From Bacillota bacterium (GTDB lineage Bacteria; Bacillota; Sulfobacillia; Sulfobacillales; Sulfobacillaceae), in assembly GCA_021797515.1 (NCBI GenBank), contig JAJZZP010000119.1, positions 1-47,563 on the forward strand: a stretch of DNA of 47,563 nucleotides, in the 5' to 3' direction. Positions 1 through 8,168 of the stretch are shown here, piece after piece. Numbering within the stretch: position 1 is the stretch's first letter; each line of letters begins with the position of its first letter. The notes beneath the pieces are model-generated. The model had not been told where the DNA came from and did not search any database. It saw only the letters and a program-made list of their open reading frames with translations. The translations under genes were made by a program, and so were the position numbers.

Positions 1-173
1 AGCGCCGTCACTTCGACGGGAAATTTAAGCAGAACGTATCACCTACACGGAGCACATCGCGGGCGGAAACGGTGCGAGACAAGGGGGTACCTGAATAGTT
101 ACCATAAGTTAGCGCATATGGGAAACGAGAAACCATGAACCGATAGTGTGATTAAGCCTTGCCACTTGGCAGT
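1..173. other. Window edge, no gene recognised
   Basis: No reading frame here resembles a known protein. It lies downstream of ispH, which is read leftwards. A short inverted repeat (TGCC-ACTT-GGCA near 160-172) follows the ispH stop codon on the minus strand but has no U-rich tail, so it is at best a weak terminator. Confidence 0.4.
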
Positions 174-1061
174 TTAAGTGATTTTTCCCCACTCTTCCAA
201 TTGCTGAACCACTTGCCGGGTAATGTGGCTTGGGGTGGAGGAGCCTGCGGTTACGGCGACTTTGGTTATGCCGTCAAACCACTCAGGGCGCAAATCTTCC
301 ACACTTTCTACACGTACTGAAGGTTTGCCGCCGATCTTTTCCACGACCTCCACTAAACGATTGGAATTGTTGCTGCGCCGGTCTCCGACCACTACCACCA
401 TGTCTACTTGATCGGAAACTTTGACGGCAGCTTCTTGGCGCAACTGGGTGGCTAGGCAAATTTCATTGTGCACTTCGGCGTGCGGATACTTCGCTAATAA
501 TGCGTTAATCACTGACTTGGTATCCCACTGGCTCAACGTGGTTTGAGTTACGATGGCTAAAGGTTCTTGATCAGAAAACGTGAGTTGCTCGATGTCTGCC
601 ACGTTGGTGACTAATGCTACCCGGCCTTGGGGAGCTTCGCCCATTGCTCCTTCAGGTTCGGGGTGTCCTTTGGTGCCAATATAGATAATGGAGTATCCCT
701 CTTGAATTTTTTCCCGGATCAATATATGAGTTTTGGTCACATCAGGACAGGTGGCATCATAGAAATTGAGGCCACGTTGAGCCGCCTTAGCTTTGACAGC
801 TGGGGAGATGCCATGCGCGGTAAAAATCACTGTAGCGCCATCGGGTACCTGTTCCAAGAGGTCTAACCGAAGGCCGCCATCCAGAGTTTGGATGCCATAC
901 TCTTCGAGTTCAAGCACCGTATGCCGATTGTGCACGATTTGGCCTAAAATGTAAATGGGACGGGGCACATTGGGATCCTTAGCTATCCGTTTAGCCATCG
1001 TAATCGCATCTACCACGCCGTAGCAGTAACCCCGCGGATGAACCTTTAGCACTTCCATCAT
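174..1061 (-). CDS. ispH: 4-hydroxy-3-methylbut-2-enyl diphosphate reductase IspH (LytB)
   Basis: IspH catalyses the last step of the non-mevalonate (MEP) isoprenoid pathway. It reduces HMBPP to IPP and DMAPP with a [4Fe-4S] cluster in the cytoplasm. The 295-residue protein has the three conserved cluster cysteines: C13 in GYCYG, C105 in DATCPDV and C202 in NEICLATQ. It also has the substrate-site histidines H44 (VHNRH) and H83 (TAHG). The length matches the compact bacterial family. The start is the first of two adjacent ATG codons and has a GGGAG ribosome binding site about 9 bases upstream. It is transcribed away from the ccdA group, probably from its own promoter. Its product feeds the polyprenyl synthase encoded at 31489. 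Confidence 0.95.
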   Translation of the reverse strand: MMEVLKVHPRGYCYGVVDAITMAKRIAKDPNVPRPIYILGQIVHNRHTVLELEEYGIQTLDGGLRLDLLEQVPDGATVIFTAHGISPAVKAKAAQRGLNFYDATCPDVTKTHILIREKIQEGYSIIYIGTKGHPEPEGAMGEAPQGRVALVTNVADIEQLTFSDQEPLAIVTQTTLSQWDTKSVINALLAKYPHAEVHNEICLATQLRQEAAVKVSDQVDMVVVVGDRRSNNSNRLVEVVEKIGGKPSVRVESVEDLRPEWFDGITKVAVTAGSSTPSHITRQVVQQLEEWGKIT

Positions 1062-1136
1062 GACTAGACTCCCTTATCGTTGCTGGCGCAATGATGCTAA
1101 TAATCTTTATACCAGCCTCGCTATGATCATAGGATG

Positions 1137-1145
1137 ATTATATCA
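1137..1145 (-). promoter_or_regulatory. Candidate extended -10 promoter of ispH
   Basis: On the minus strand this reads TGATATAAT, a perfect extended -10 element (TGN followed by TATAAT), about 75 bases before the ispH start. No convincing -35 box is visible, which fits an extended -10 promoter. A second -10-like box (TATAAA preceded by TGG) lies at 1106-1114. Confidence 0.5.
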
Positions 1146-1220
1146 TGGCTATCAGGAAAACATGTGTGACAGGGGGACGACAGAATTGGCACACGGGACA
1201 GTTCCAATGGGTGTGGTTGA

Positions 1221-1931
1221 TTAGTTCTCACGATTAGTGGCAGGGGTCATCAGACGAAAGCCGGCCGCGGCAGCCGCCAGAGCCACCCATTGTCCCAGTG
1301 TAAAGGGGACTCCATCGGTGGGCAGGGTGAGGCTGACGATAAGCCAAGCAATGGCCATGCCTAACGTGACAGCCCCTGCCGTAGCACCTGGCCACGAAAG
1401 GCGCCAATGACGGTAAGAGATTCCTCCCACTATCGATACCACGGCAAGTAATAGTGCCCAAAGCGCATAGCAGGGAAACACCAACGTGCCCGCTAAGGAA
1501 ACCGCGATGGCACGTGGCCAGTTGGGAACCGGGATTCCCAGCAGGTTTTGTCCGGGAGCGCGAATCAACAGCATCACCGCAACGGTCAGGGCTAAAGTGT
1601 CAATATCAGACAGGTGCCATAGAAGGCGATAGCGCCAATACACCCAGGCCAATCCTATCATAGCCCCTGTGATCATTCCGCCTATGCCCCAAGCACTCAT
1701 CGGAGTAAACAGCAAGTGGTTCAAATGGTGCATGTAGTATGGGGGATCACTAATAATGTAAACGGCTTTGTCTCCCAAAGCGCCACCTATTAGCATGGTC
1801 CACAGTAATTCCGCTATTTTTTGGGTTCGGTCCAAACGGGATGCCAGCAGGAGACCGCCCGCAAGAGCTGCCAATAACATCACCGTGCCTAGCGGTATCG
1901 GGCCCAAATACGAAAACGCAGGCAGATACAT
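1221..1931 (-). CDS. Divergent Lgt-like (prolipoprotein diacylglyceryl transferase family) membrane protein
   Basis: This 236-residue polytopic membrane protein has about seven hydrophobic segments. Its overall plan resembles Lgt: an early loop with SAWGIGGM where Lgt has its GG-HGG signature, and a later RAPGQN where Lgt has its GRxGN motif. The histidine and surrounding residues considered essential in Escherichia coli Lgt are not present. A true diacylglyceryl transferase role is therefore doubtful. It is the third gene of a minus-strand set with ccdA and a thioredoxin-like protein, five bases after the latter. This suggests it serves that extracytoplasmic thiol-redox system, perhaps by handling a small thiol or lipid substrate. 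The genuine lgt is probably elsewhere in the genome. Family assignment is moderate and function is not known. Confidence 0.6.
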   Translation of the reverse strand: MYLPAFSYLGPIPLGTVMLLAALAGGLLLASRLDRTQKIAELLWTMLIGGALGDKAVYIISDPPYYMHHLNHLLFTPMSAWGIGGMITGAMIGLAWVYWRYRLLWHLSDIDTLALTVAVMLLIRAPGQNLLGIPVPNWPRAIAVSLAGTLVFPCYALWALLLAVVSIVGGISYRHWRLSWPGATAGAVTLGMAIAWLIVSLTLPTDGVPFTLGQWVALAAAAAGFRLMTPATNREN

Positions 1932-1936
1932 GTGAG

Positions 1937-2458
1937 TCAGCTCCCTTGGTTTTGAGTTGCCATCGATAGATCATGGTCCAATAAGGCCGGTGTCATGGGG
2001 CCAATCACTTTTGCCACCACAACTCCGTGGCGATTGATAAACAACGTGGTGGGTAACGTGCTTATCAGATACTGAGTGAACACCCGGCCCGTCGTGTCGT
2101 AATAAGCACGACGCGCTTCTACGCCGGATGCGTTAAGTAAAGGAGTAGCTGCAGCGACGGTATCATTGGTCACCAGTGCAATTGTGACCTGGGGAAACTT
2201 TCGGGAAAAATCCGGTAACTCCATTTTGCAAGCCGGGCACCAGGGCGCCCAGAAATTCAATAAGCCTCCCCGTCCCCGAAACAGGCGTCGCAGGGATTGC
2301 ACTTGACCGGTGCTGGAGATAACATGGGAAGCGGGTAATGACTGTCCCACACTGGCGGTGAATTGGTGAGACTGGGATGCAGGGCGAATCACGATAACCA
2401 GTGTCAGCAACACGGCTAACAATGCCAGCAAGTTTCGCCACCAAACGACGCGTGCCAT
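1937..2458 (-). CDS. Membrane-anchored thioredoxin-like protein (TlpA/ResA type)
   Basis: This 173-residue protein has an N-terminal transmembrane anchor (about residues 9-25) and an exported thioredoxin fold. The redox-active site is WCPAC (C74, C77), followed by a cis-proline loop (STLPTTLFI). Such TlpA/ResA proteins reduce disulfides outside the membrane, for example in apocytochrome c or other exported proteins. They take electrons from CcdA. The start codon overlaps the ccdA stop, so the two are translationally coupled, which supports CcdA as its partner. Whether the target is cytochrome c maturation cannot be told, because no resB or resC is present here. Confidence 0.85.
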   Translation of the reverse strand: MARVVWWRNLLALLAVLLTLVIVIRPASQSHQFTASVGQSLPASHVISSTGQVQSLRRLFRGRGGLLNFWAPWCPACKMELPDFSRKFPQVTIALVTNDTVAAATPLLNASGVEARRAYYDTTGRVFTQYLISTLPTTLFINRHGVVVAKVIGPMTPALLDHDLSMATQNQGS

Positions 2459-3171
2459 TACAGCCCATTCACCGCGGCTGTAACCCAGTTGGGTATAAGA
2501 TCAAACCAGCCCGTGGTTAACATAATACCCAGAATGACTAGAAATGCACCGGAAAGCTTTTCGATCCATGGCAAATACAGACCGAGTTGTCGAGTCCACA
2601 GGGCTGCTTGACCTAAAAATACCGCTAGAGCAAAGAAGGGAATTGCTAGCCCCACGGCATAGCTGGTTAATAGCAGGGCGCCGGACATAACGGTGTTAGA
2701 ACGAGCTGCCAAGATCAAGATGCTGGCTAAAATAGGGCCAACGCAGGGTGTCCACCCGGCGGCAAACACAATGCCAAGCAAAACAGAGGACCAGCGTCTC
2801 CGGTTTGGCTTTAGGCCAATATGAGCGTCGCGTTTGAAGATGCCGATTTCGATGATTCCGCTGATTTCTAGGCCAAAGACAATAATCACCAGACCGCCCA
2901 ATTCTGCGATGAGGCGGCGATGTTGGGCGACAAATTGTCCGAGCGCACTGGCACCTAGGCCTGCGGCAATCAAAATCAGAGAAAATCCCAAAATAAACAG
3001 CAAAGAGTTTTGAATAACACGGGAACGAATTTTTTCATTGGCAATCGAATCCGGGGTCAGCGCAGTACCGGCCATAGATGTGAGATAAGATGGAATTAAG
3101 GGTAGCACACAAGGGGACAACACCGAGGCTAGGCCGGCAACAAAAGCGACTCCAAGTGATACCAAAGACAT
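2458..3171 (-). CDS. ccdA: Cytochrome c biogenesis protein CcdA (thiol-disulfide electron carrier)
   Basis: CcdA passes electrons across the membrane from cytoplasmic thioredoxin to exported thioredoxin-like proteins. The 237-residue form has six predicted membrane helices and the two conserved cysteines of the family: C21 in LSPCVLPLIPSY and C143 in GWTPCVGPI. A start 26 codons further upstream is possible. The ATG at 3171 is preferred because a strong GGAGGGG site lies about 9 bases before it and because the protein then begins in the usual way, just before its first helix. It is the first gene of a three-gene minus-strand operon and is divergent from ftsE across a 143-bp gap. Confidence 0.92.
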   Translation of the reverse strand: MSLVSLGVAFVAGLASVLSPCVLPLIPSYLTSMAGTALTPDSIANEKIRSRVIQNSLLFILGFSLILIAAGLGASALGQFVAQHRRLIAELGGLVIIVFGLEISGIIEIGIFKRDAHIGLKPNRRRWSSVLLGIVFAAGWTPCVGPILASILILAARSNTVMSGALLLTSYAVGLAIPFFALAVFLGQAALWTRQLGLYLPWIEKLSGAFLVILGIMLTTGWFDLIPNWVTAAVNGL

Positions 3172-3314
3172 AGTGCGATACCCCTCCTGCTTCCGCAAAC
3201 TACTGGTCATTATAGCATGGCAGTGCAAAACTACGGGAATGCGTTTCATAGGCAGGATTGTTACAGTTATTGTCGAAATATATCTGAGAAGCGGGGTAAA
3301 AGTGAGGTGGGTTC

Positions 3315-4001
3315 GTGATTCGATTGGACAAAGTCAGTAAGCGCTATCCCAATGGCCACTACGGCTTAGTTGATGTGTCACTGACAATCCGCCGAGGGGA
3401 ATTTCTGTTTTTGGTGGGCCCTTCGGGTGCCGGGAAATCCTCGTTGGTTCGTTTGCTGTACCGTGAAGAAACAGCTAGCCAGGGCGAAGTATTTGTCGAC
3501 CAATTTAAGTTGTCAAGCCTGCGGCGTTCGCAAGTGGCAAGGCTTCGTCGACAACTGGGGGTGGTATTTCAAGATGTCAAACTCTTGCCGGAACGCACGG
3601 TTTATCAAAATGTGGCGTTTGCCATGGAGGTGGTGGGCGCCTCCAGCCGTGATATCCACAAACGAGTGCCGCAAGTGTTGGAACTGGTAGGATTGAGTCG
3701 TAGCCGAGACAATTACCCCCACCAATTATCCGGGGGCGAGCAGCAGCGGGTGGGGATTGCCCGCGCATTAGTTAACAATCCGATTTATGTTATTGCCGAT
3801 GAACCCACCGGAAACTTGGATCCGGAGACGGCCCGGGATATCGTGAAACTATTTGTCGAAATCAACCGTCGAGGTGCTACGGTGATTATGGCAACCCATG
3901 CCAAAGACATTGTCAACCAGATGCAACGCCGGGTGGTCGCGATTGAACACGGCCGCGTTGCGCGAGACGAGGTGCGGGGTGCATATGGCTATGAATCTTA
4001 A
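3315..4001 (+). CDS. ftsE: Cell division ATP-binding protein FtsE
   Basis: FtsE is the cytoplasmic ATPase of the FtsEX complex, which controls peptidoglycan hydrolases at the division site. The 228-residue ABC protein has Walker A GPSGAGKS at residues 35-42, a Q-loop (VVFQDVKLL), the LSGGEQQR signature, Walker B with DEPTGNLD, and a switch histidine (ATHAKD). It starts at GTG with an AGGTGG site just upstream. ftsX begins inside its 3' end in another frame, the usual ftsE-ftsX arrangement, so the two are translationally coupled. Confidence 0.95.
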   Translation: MIRLDKVSKRYPNGHYGLVDVSLTIRRGEFLFLVGPSGAGKSSLVRLLYREETASQGEVFVDQFKLSSLRRSQVARLRRQLGVVFQDVKLLPERTVYQNVAFAMEVVGASSRDIHKRVPQVLELVGLSRSRDNYPHQLSGGEQQRVGIARALVNNPIYVIADEPTGNLDPETARDIVKLFVEINRRGATVIMATHAKDIVNQMQRRVVAIEHGRVARDEVRGAYGYES

Positions 4002-4878
4002 TGGTGTCGGCTATATTGTCAGGGAAACGGTGCGTAATTTAATACGTAATAGCTGGATGTCGCTGGCTTCCGTGTCCACTGTGGCTATTTCCATGTTTGT
4101 GCTGTCGTTTTTTTTGGTACTGACCACAAATTTAAATCATGTCACGGCGGTTCTGCAAAGTCAGGTAGAGATGAAGGTATTTATCAATCGTCAGGCGCCG
4201 CGATCTCAGGAACTGGCATTGCTGCGGCAAGCGCGTCACTGGCCCGACGTACGTCGAATTGATTTTTTTACCAAGCAGCAAGCGGCAGCCAGCCTCAAAC
4301 AAGAATTTCCGGATCAGCGAAACTTGGTTGCCTTGATATCTAAATCCAACCCGCTATTTGACGGTTATGATGTGTACACCTACCGGTCCCAGGCCATTCC
4401 GCAGCTGGCGGAGCGGTTCAAAAAGAAATCGATTGTGCACACAGTCGTCTATGAAGGCCAAGTGGTGTCTCGGTTGGATAAGTTGTCCAACATTCTTCGC
4501 TGGGTAGGCTGGATTGTGGAAGGACTTTTAGGACTGGCTACTCTCTTTATTATTGTCAATACAATTCGGCTCGCAGTGTTTGCTCGGCGCCGCGAGGTAC
4601 AAGTCATGAAACTGGTGGGCGCGACCGATTGGTTTATCCGTTGGCCCTTTGTGCTGGAAGGTATGGTGCTGGGAATTTTAGGCGCCCTCGTAGCCGATGC
4701 TGTGGTGGACGGGGGATACCGTTGGCTCACGGGCGTGGCTGCGGTGACTCTGCCGTTTTGGCCCCTGGCCTCACTACACAGTGTGATGTCGGAGGTCTTG
4801 ATATTTACCTTGATTGGAGGCGTATTGGTAGGCATATTGGCAAGTTTGGTGGCCTTGCGACGCTTCTTGCGGGTCTAG
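3985..4878 (+). CDS. ftsX: Cell division permease-like protein FtsX
   Basis: FtsX is the membrane partner of FtsE and transmits its ATPase cycle to extracellular cell-wall hydrolases. The 297-residue protein has a first membrane helix at about residues 25-47 and an extracellular domain of about 110 residues. Three C-terminal helices follow, with the family motif RRREVQVMKLVGA before the last pair. The ATG at 3985 was chosen because it starts the family-typical N-terminus (RETVRNLIRNSW) and because GAGGTG lies about 10 bases before it. It overlaps ftsE by 17 bases. ctpA follows 71 bases later under its own promoter. Confidence 0.93.
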   Translation: MAMNLNGVGYIVRETVRNLIRNSWMSLASVSTVAISMFVLSFFLVLTTNLNHVTAVLQSQVEMKVFINRQAPRSQELALLRQARHWPDVRRIDFFTKQQAAASLKQEFPDQRNLVALISKSNPLFDGYDVYTYRSQAIPQLAERFKKKSIVHTVVYEGQVVSRLDKLSNILRWVGWIVEGLLGLATLFIIVNTIRLAVFARRREVQVMKLVGATDWFIRWPFVLEGMVLGILGALVADAVVDGGYRWLTGVAAVTLPFWPLASLHSVMSEVLIFTLIGGVLVGILASLVALRRFLRV

Positions 4879-4917
4879 GTTCTCACATCGCAGACATCCA
4901 GCCCCATCCATGTGGCA

Positions 4918-4926
4918 TGGTATAAT
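4918..4926 (+). promoter_or_regulatory. Candidate extended -10 promoter for ctpA
   Basis: TGGTATAAT is an extended -10 element (TGN plus perfect TATAAT) 24 bases before the ctpA start and 40 bases after the ftsX stop. There is no recognisable -35 box. Confidence 0.55.
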
Positions 4927-4949
4927 GGGTTAGTACAAGGAGGGGCCAC

Positions 4950-6137
4950 ATGCGGCGAGCAGGACTGGCAATTTGGGCGGCAGTTACCGTTTTGTTAATG
5001 GCAGGTTCCTCTCTAGGAACTTGGTGGGCAACGCAGAACGGGATACTGGGCAGTATTGCTGTGCCGGCTAGCATGCGGCAAAATGAAGAGTTTACGCGGT
5101 TTGTCCAGGTTTATGATTCGATTCGTAGCGAAACCATTTGGCATAATACCCCCAAGCAATTACTGGATGGGGCTATCAACGGGATGGTCAATACGTTGCA
5201 CGATCAGTTTTCCGATTATTTTTCCTCGTCGCAGAATCAGTCATTTCAGGCATTGCTCAATCCTACGTTTGTGGGGATTGGCGTGAAAGTATCCGCCTCC
5301 GCTCCTCAATTGGTGATTGAACAAGTTTTTCCGAAGTCCCCTGCCTCCCGGGCCGGTCTAGCGCAAGGAGACATCATTACGGCGGTCAATGGCCAATTAG
5401 TTTCCCGGGTGGGGTCTGCTGCGGCGGTCAATATGATTCATGGCAAAGTGGGGACCACGGTGCGATTGGCGGTGTCGGTTCGCGGTCAACAGAAGGTTGT
5501 CGTGCTGAAACGAGCGGTGATTGACGAGCCTACCGTATACAGCTACATGATGCCGCATCATATTGCGTATATGAACATTGTGGAGTTCGGAAACAATACC
5601 GGCGCCGGAGTGGTGAACCAATTTCACCAGTTGGTGAAAGAAGGAGCCCGAGGATTGTTGCTGGATCTTCGCGACAATCCAGGCGGGGAAGTCACCCAGG
5701 CTTTAACCGCGGCCAATGTATTGGTACCGGCAGGACCGGTGGTATCATTGCATTATAAAAATCCTTCTCAAGATCAGACTCTAAATTCTAGCGGACCCGG
5801 CACGAAGCTGCCGATAGTGGTCTTAGTCAACGGGGAAACCGCGTCAGCTGCCGAAATTCTTTCTGCTGCGATTGCGGAACGACAAGGCGGTACCTTGGTT
5901 GGGATTCGGACCTATGGCAAAGGGATCGTGCAAGAACTGATTCCCCTGGCCAATCATGCAGCACTTAAACTGACGGTTGCCAAATATTACACTCCCGATG
6001 GACAATATATTGAGCACAAAGGTTTAACCCCCAACGTCTACGATCCCGAGGCTCCCAATGTGATTCCTTCTGATATTCCAGCAGAAGATCCCCAATTGGC
6101 TAAAGCTGTCGCTGTGTTGTTGAAGAAAATGGGATAA
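4950..6137 (+). CDS. ctpA: C-terminal processing peptidase (S41 family, PDZ domain)
   Basis: This is a membrane-anchored or secreted serine protease that trims or degrades exported proteins, often cell-wall hydrolases or their regulators. The 395-residue protein has an N-terminal membrane segment (about residues 7-27), a helical N-terminal domain, a PDZ domain (about 103-185, with SPASRAGLAQGDII) and the S41 catalytic domain. S299 (NGETASAAE) and K324 (TYGKG) form the Ser-Lys dyad. The RDNPGG motif is typical of the family. The start has an AGGAGG site 7 bases upstream. Its place behind ftsEX is common in Firmicutes and suggests a shared role in cell-wall remodelling at division. Confidence 0.92.
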   Translation: MRRAGLAIWAAVTVLLMAGSSLGTWWATQNGILGSIAVPASMRQNEEFTRFVQVYDSIRSETIWHNTPKQLLDGAINGMVNTLHDQFSDYFSSSQNQSFQALLNPTFVGIGVKVSASAPQLVIEQVFPKSPASRAGLAQGDIITAVNGQLVSRVGSAAAVNMIHGKVGTTVRLAVSVRGQQKVVVLKRAVIDEPTVYSYMMPHHIAYMNIVEFGNNTGAGVVNQFHQLVKEGARGLLLDLRDNPGGEVTQALTAANVLVPAGPVVSLHYKNPSQDQTLNSSGPGTKLPIVVLVNGETASAAEILSAAIAERQGGTLVGIRTYGKGIVQELIPLANHAALKLTVAKYYTPDGQYIEHKGLTPNVYDPEAPNVIPSDIPAEDPQLAKAVAVLLKKMG

Positions 6138-6158
6138 TGATATAAAGGAGGATCAAAC

Positions 6159-8168
6159 ATGGGTGTGTATCAATTGCAGGCCCCATATGCTCCGGCAGGC
6201 GATCAACCGGAGGCGATTACCGCGTTGTCTCGCGGCGTGGACCAGGGACTTCGGGAACAAGTGCTGCTGGGAGTGACCGGCTCGGGCAAGACTTTTACCA
6301 TGGCCAACGTCATTCGTGACGTCAACCTGCCGACGTTGGTGATTGCGCCCAACAAAACGCTTGCAGCACAGTTGGCGAGCGAGCTCAAAGTGTTTTTTCC
6401 TCATAATGCGGTGGAGTATTTTGTCAGTTATTATGATTACTATCAACCGGAGGCTTACATCCCACAGACCGATCTTTATATTGAAAAAGACGCGCAAATT
6501 AATGACGAAATTGATAAACTGCGTCACTCGGCCACATCGTCTTTACTTGAGAGATCCGACGTAATTATTGTGGCTAGTGTCTCATGCATTTACGGATTGG
6601 GCTCTCCCGAAGATTACCGTGATTTGGTATTGTCTCTTCGCGTTGGTATGGACCGCGATCGGCAGACGATTTTACGGAAATTGGTGGATATCCAATATGA
6701 CCGCAACGACGCCAATTTTGTGAGGGGCAAGTTTCGAGTTCATGGGGATGTTATCGAAATATTTCCCGCCAACCAAAGTGAGCAAGCGATTCGCATTGAA
6801 CTCTTCGGCGATGAAATAGAGCGCATTCGCGAGTTTGACGCTCTTACCGGAGAAATCTTAGGGGAACGTGAACACGTAGCGATTTACCCGGCTTCCCATT
6901 ATGTCATGGGCAAAGATCGCCGGGGACCGGCACTGCAAAGTATCCGTGCCGAGTTGCAAGACCGCTTAAAGAGTTTGCGTGAACTCGGTAAGGATCTGGA
7001 AGCACAGCGGTTAGCGCAGCGTACCGAATACGACTTGGAAATGTTGGAAGAGGTAGGATTTTGCTCCGGGATTGAAAACTATTCCCGTCATTTTACCGGA
7101 AAAAAGCCTGGGGATCCGCCATATACCTTGCTCGACTATTTTCCCCAACGGTTTTTAACCATTATCGACGAGTCCCACGTGGCAGTACCGCAAATTCACG
7201 GCATGCACGCGGGGGATCGTTCGCGCAAAGAGAGTCTGGTGGAGCATGGTTTTCGTTTGCCGTCGGCTTTTGACAATAGGCCGTTGACTTTTGACGAGTT
7301 TCATGCCCATTTGTCTCACGTCGTCTATGTCTCAGCGACTCCCGGGCCCTATGAACGAAAGATGGCTCAGCAAATTGTGGAGCAAATCGTGCGGCCTACT
7401 GGATTGCTTGATCCGGAGATTACCGTGAAGCCAACCAAGGGACAAATTGATGATTTGCTGGCCGAGATTCGGGCCCGCACCCAAAAACAGCAGCGGGTTC
7501 TGGTGACCACCCTGACCAAACGAATGGCGGAAGACCTTACCGAATTTTTTCGGGAACATGGGGTCCGGGTGCGATATCTGCATTCTGACATCGATACCTT
7601 AGAGCGCATGGCCATCATCCGGGATTTGCGATTGGGCGAATTTGATGTGTTGGTTGGCATTAACCTATTGCGGGAAGGATTAGACTTGCCCGAAGTGGCA
7701 CTGGTGGCGATATTGGATGCCGACAAAGAGGGGTATTTGCGCTCGACGACGTCTCTGGTGCAAACTATCGGACGAGCAGCGCGCAATTTGGAAGGTGCCG
7801 TGATTATGTATGCGGACAAGATCACGGACTCGATGCGTCAAGCCATGTCGGAGACGGATCGCAGGCGGGAGATCCAACGTCAATTTAACCTAGATCATCA
7901 TATTACACCGCAAGGGGTTTCCAAAGCGGTTAGAGAAATAATCCAGGCTACGAAGGCGACTCATGAGAAGCCGGTGGAAAAACCGATTCGTGATATGACG
8001 GCTCGGGAACGTATCCAAATGGCCAATCAATTGCGTAAAGAAATGAAAGAGGCCAGCCGCAACTGGGAATTTGAGCGGGCCGCCGTACTAAGAGATTTGT
8101 TGATGGAACTGGAAAAAGAACGACCGATTAAGGCCGTGGCGGGAGGTTCCAGAAAGTCCCATGGCTAG
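6159..8168 (+). CDS. uvrB: UvrABC excision nuclease subunit B
   Basis: UvrB is the damage-verifying helicase-like subunit of nucleotide excision repair. It is loaded on DNA by UvrA and then binds UvrC. The 669-residue protein has Walker A GVTGSGKT (residues 38-45), the beta-hairpin region ([12 protein letters not shown]) that clamps the damaged strand, a DESH box, helicase motifs V/VI ([18 protein letters not shown]) and a C-terminal UVR domain for UvrC contact. An AAAGGAGG site precedes the ATG. The length is usual. It opens a uvrB-uvrA-uvrC operon and overlaps uvrA by 8 bases. Confidence 0.98.
   Translation: MGVYQLQAPYAPAGDQPEAITALSRGVDQGLREQVLLGVTGSGKTFTMANVIRDVNLPTLVIAPNKTLAAQLASELKVFFPHNAVEYFVSYYDYYQPEAYIPQTDLYIEKDAQINDEIDKLRHSATSSLLERSDVIIVASVSCIYGLGSPEDYRDLVLSLRVGMDRDRQTILRKLVDIQYDRNDANFVRGKFRVHGDVIEIFPANQSEQAIRIELFGDEIERIREFDALTGEILGEREHVAIYPASHYVMGKDRRGPALQSIRAELQDRLKSLRELGKDLEAQRLAQRTEYDLEMLEEVGFCSGIENYSRHFTGKKPGDPPYTLLDYFPQRFLTIIDESHVAVPQIHGMHAGDRSRKESLVEHGFRLPSAFDNRPLTFDEFHAHLSHVVYVSATPGPYERKMAQQIVEQIVRPTGLLDPEITVKPTKGQIDDLLAEIRARTQKQQRVLVTTLTKRMAEDLTEFFREHGVRVRYLHSDIDTLERMAIIRDLRLGEFDVLVGINLLREGLDLPEVALVAILDADKEGYLRSTTSLVQTIGRAARNLEGAVIMYADKITDSMRQAMSETDRRREIQRQFNLDHHITPQGVSKAVREIIQATKATHEKPVEKPIRDMTARERIQMANQLRKEMKEASRNWEFERAAVLRDLLMELEKERPIKAVAGGSRKSHG

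Noticed and set aside
8..136. 42-codon minus-strand frame at the window edge
   Set aside because: No ribosome binding site or recognisable similarity, and it is too short to support at a window edge.
4449..4835. Minus-strand frame of 128 codons inside ftsX
   Set aside because: It is antisense to a conserved gene and has no independent support.
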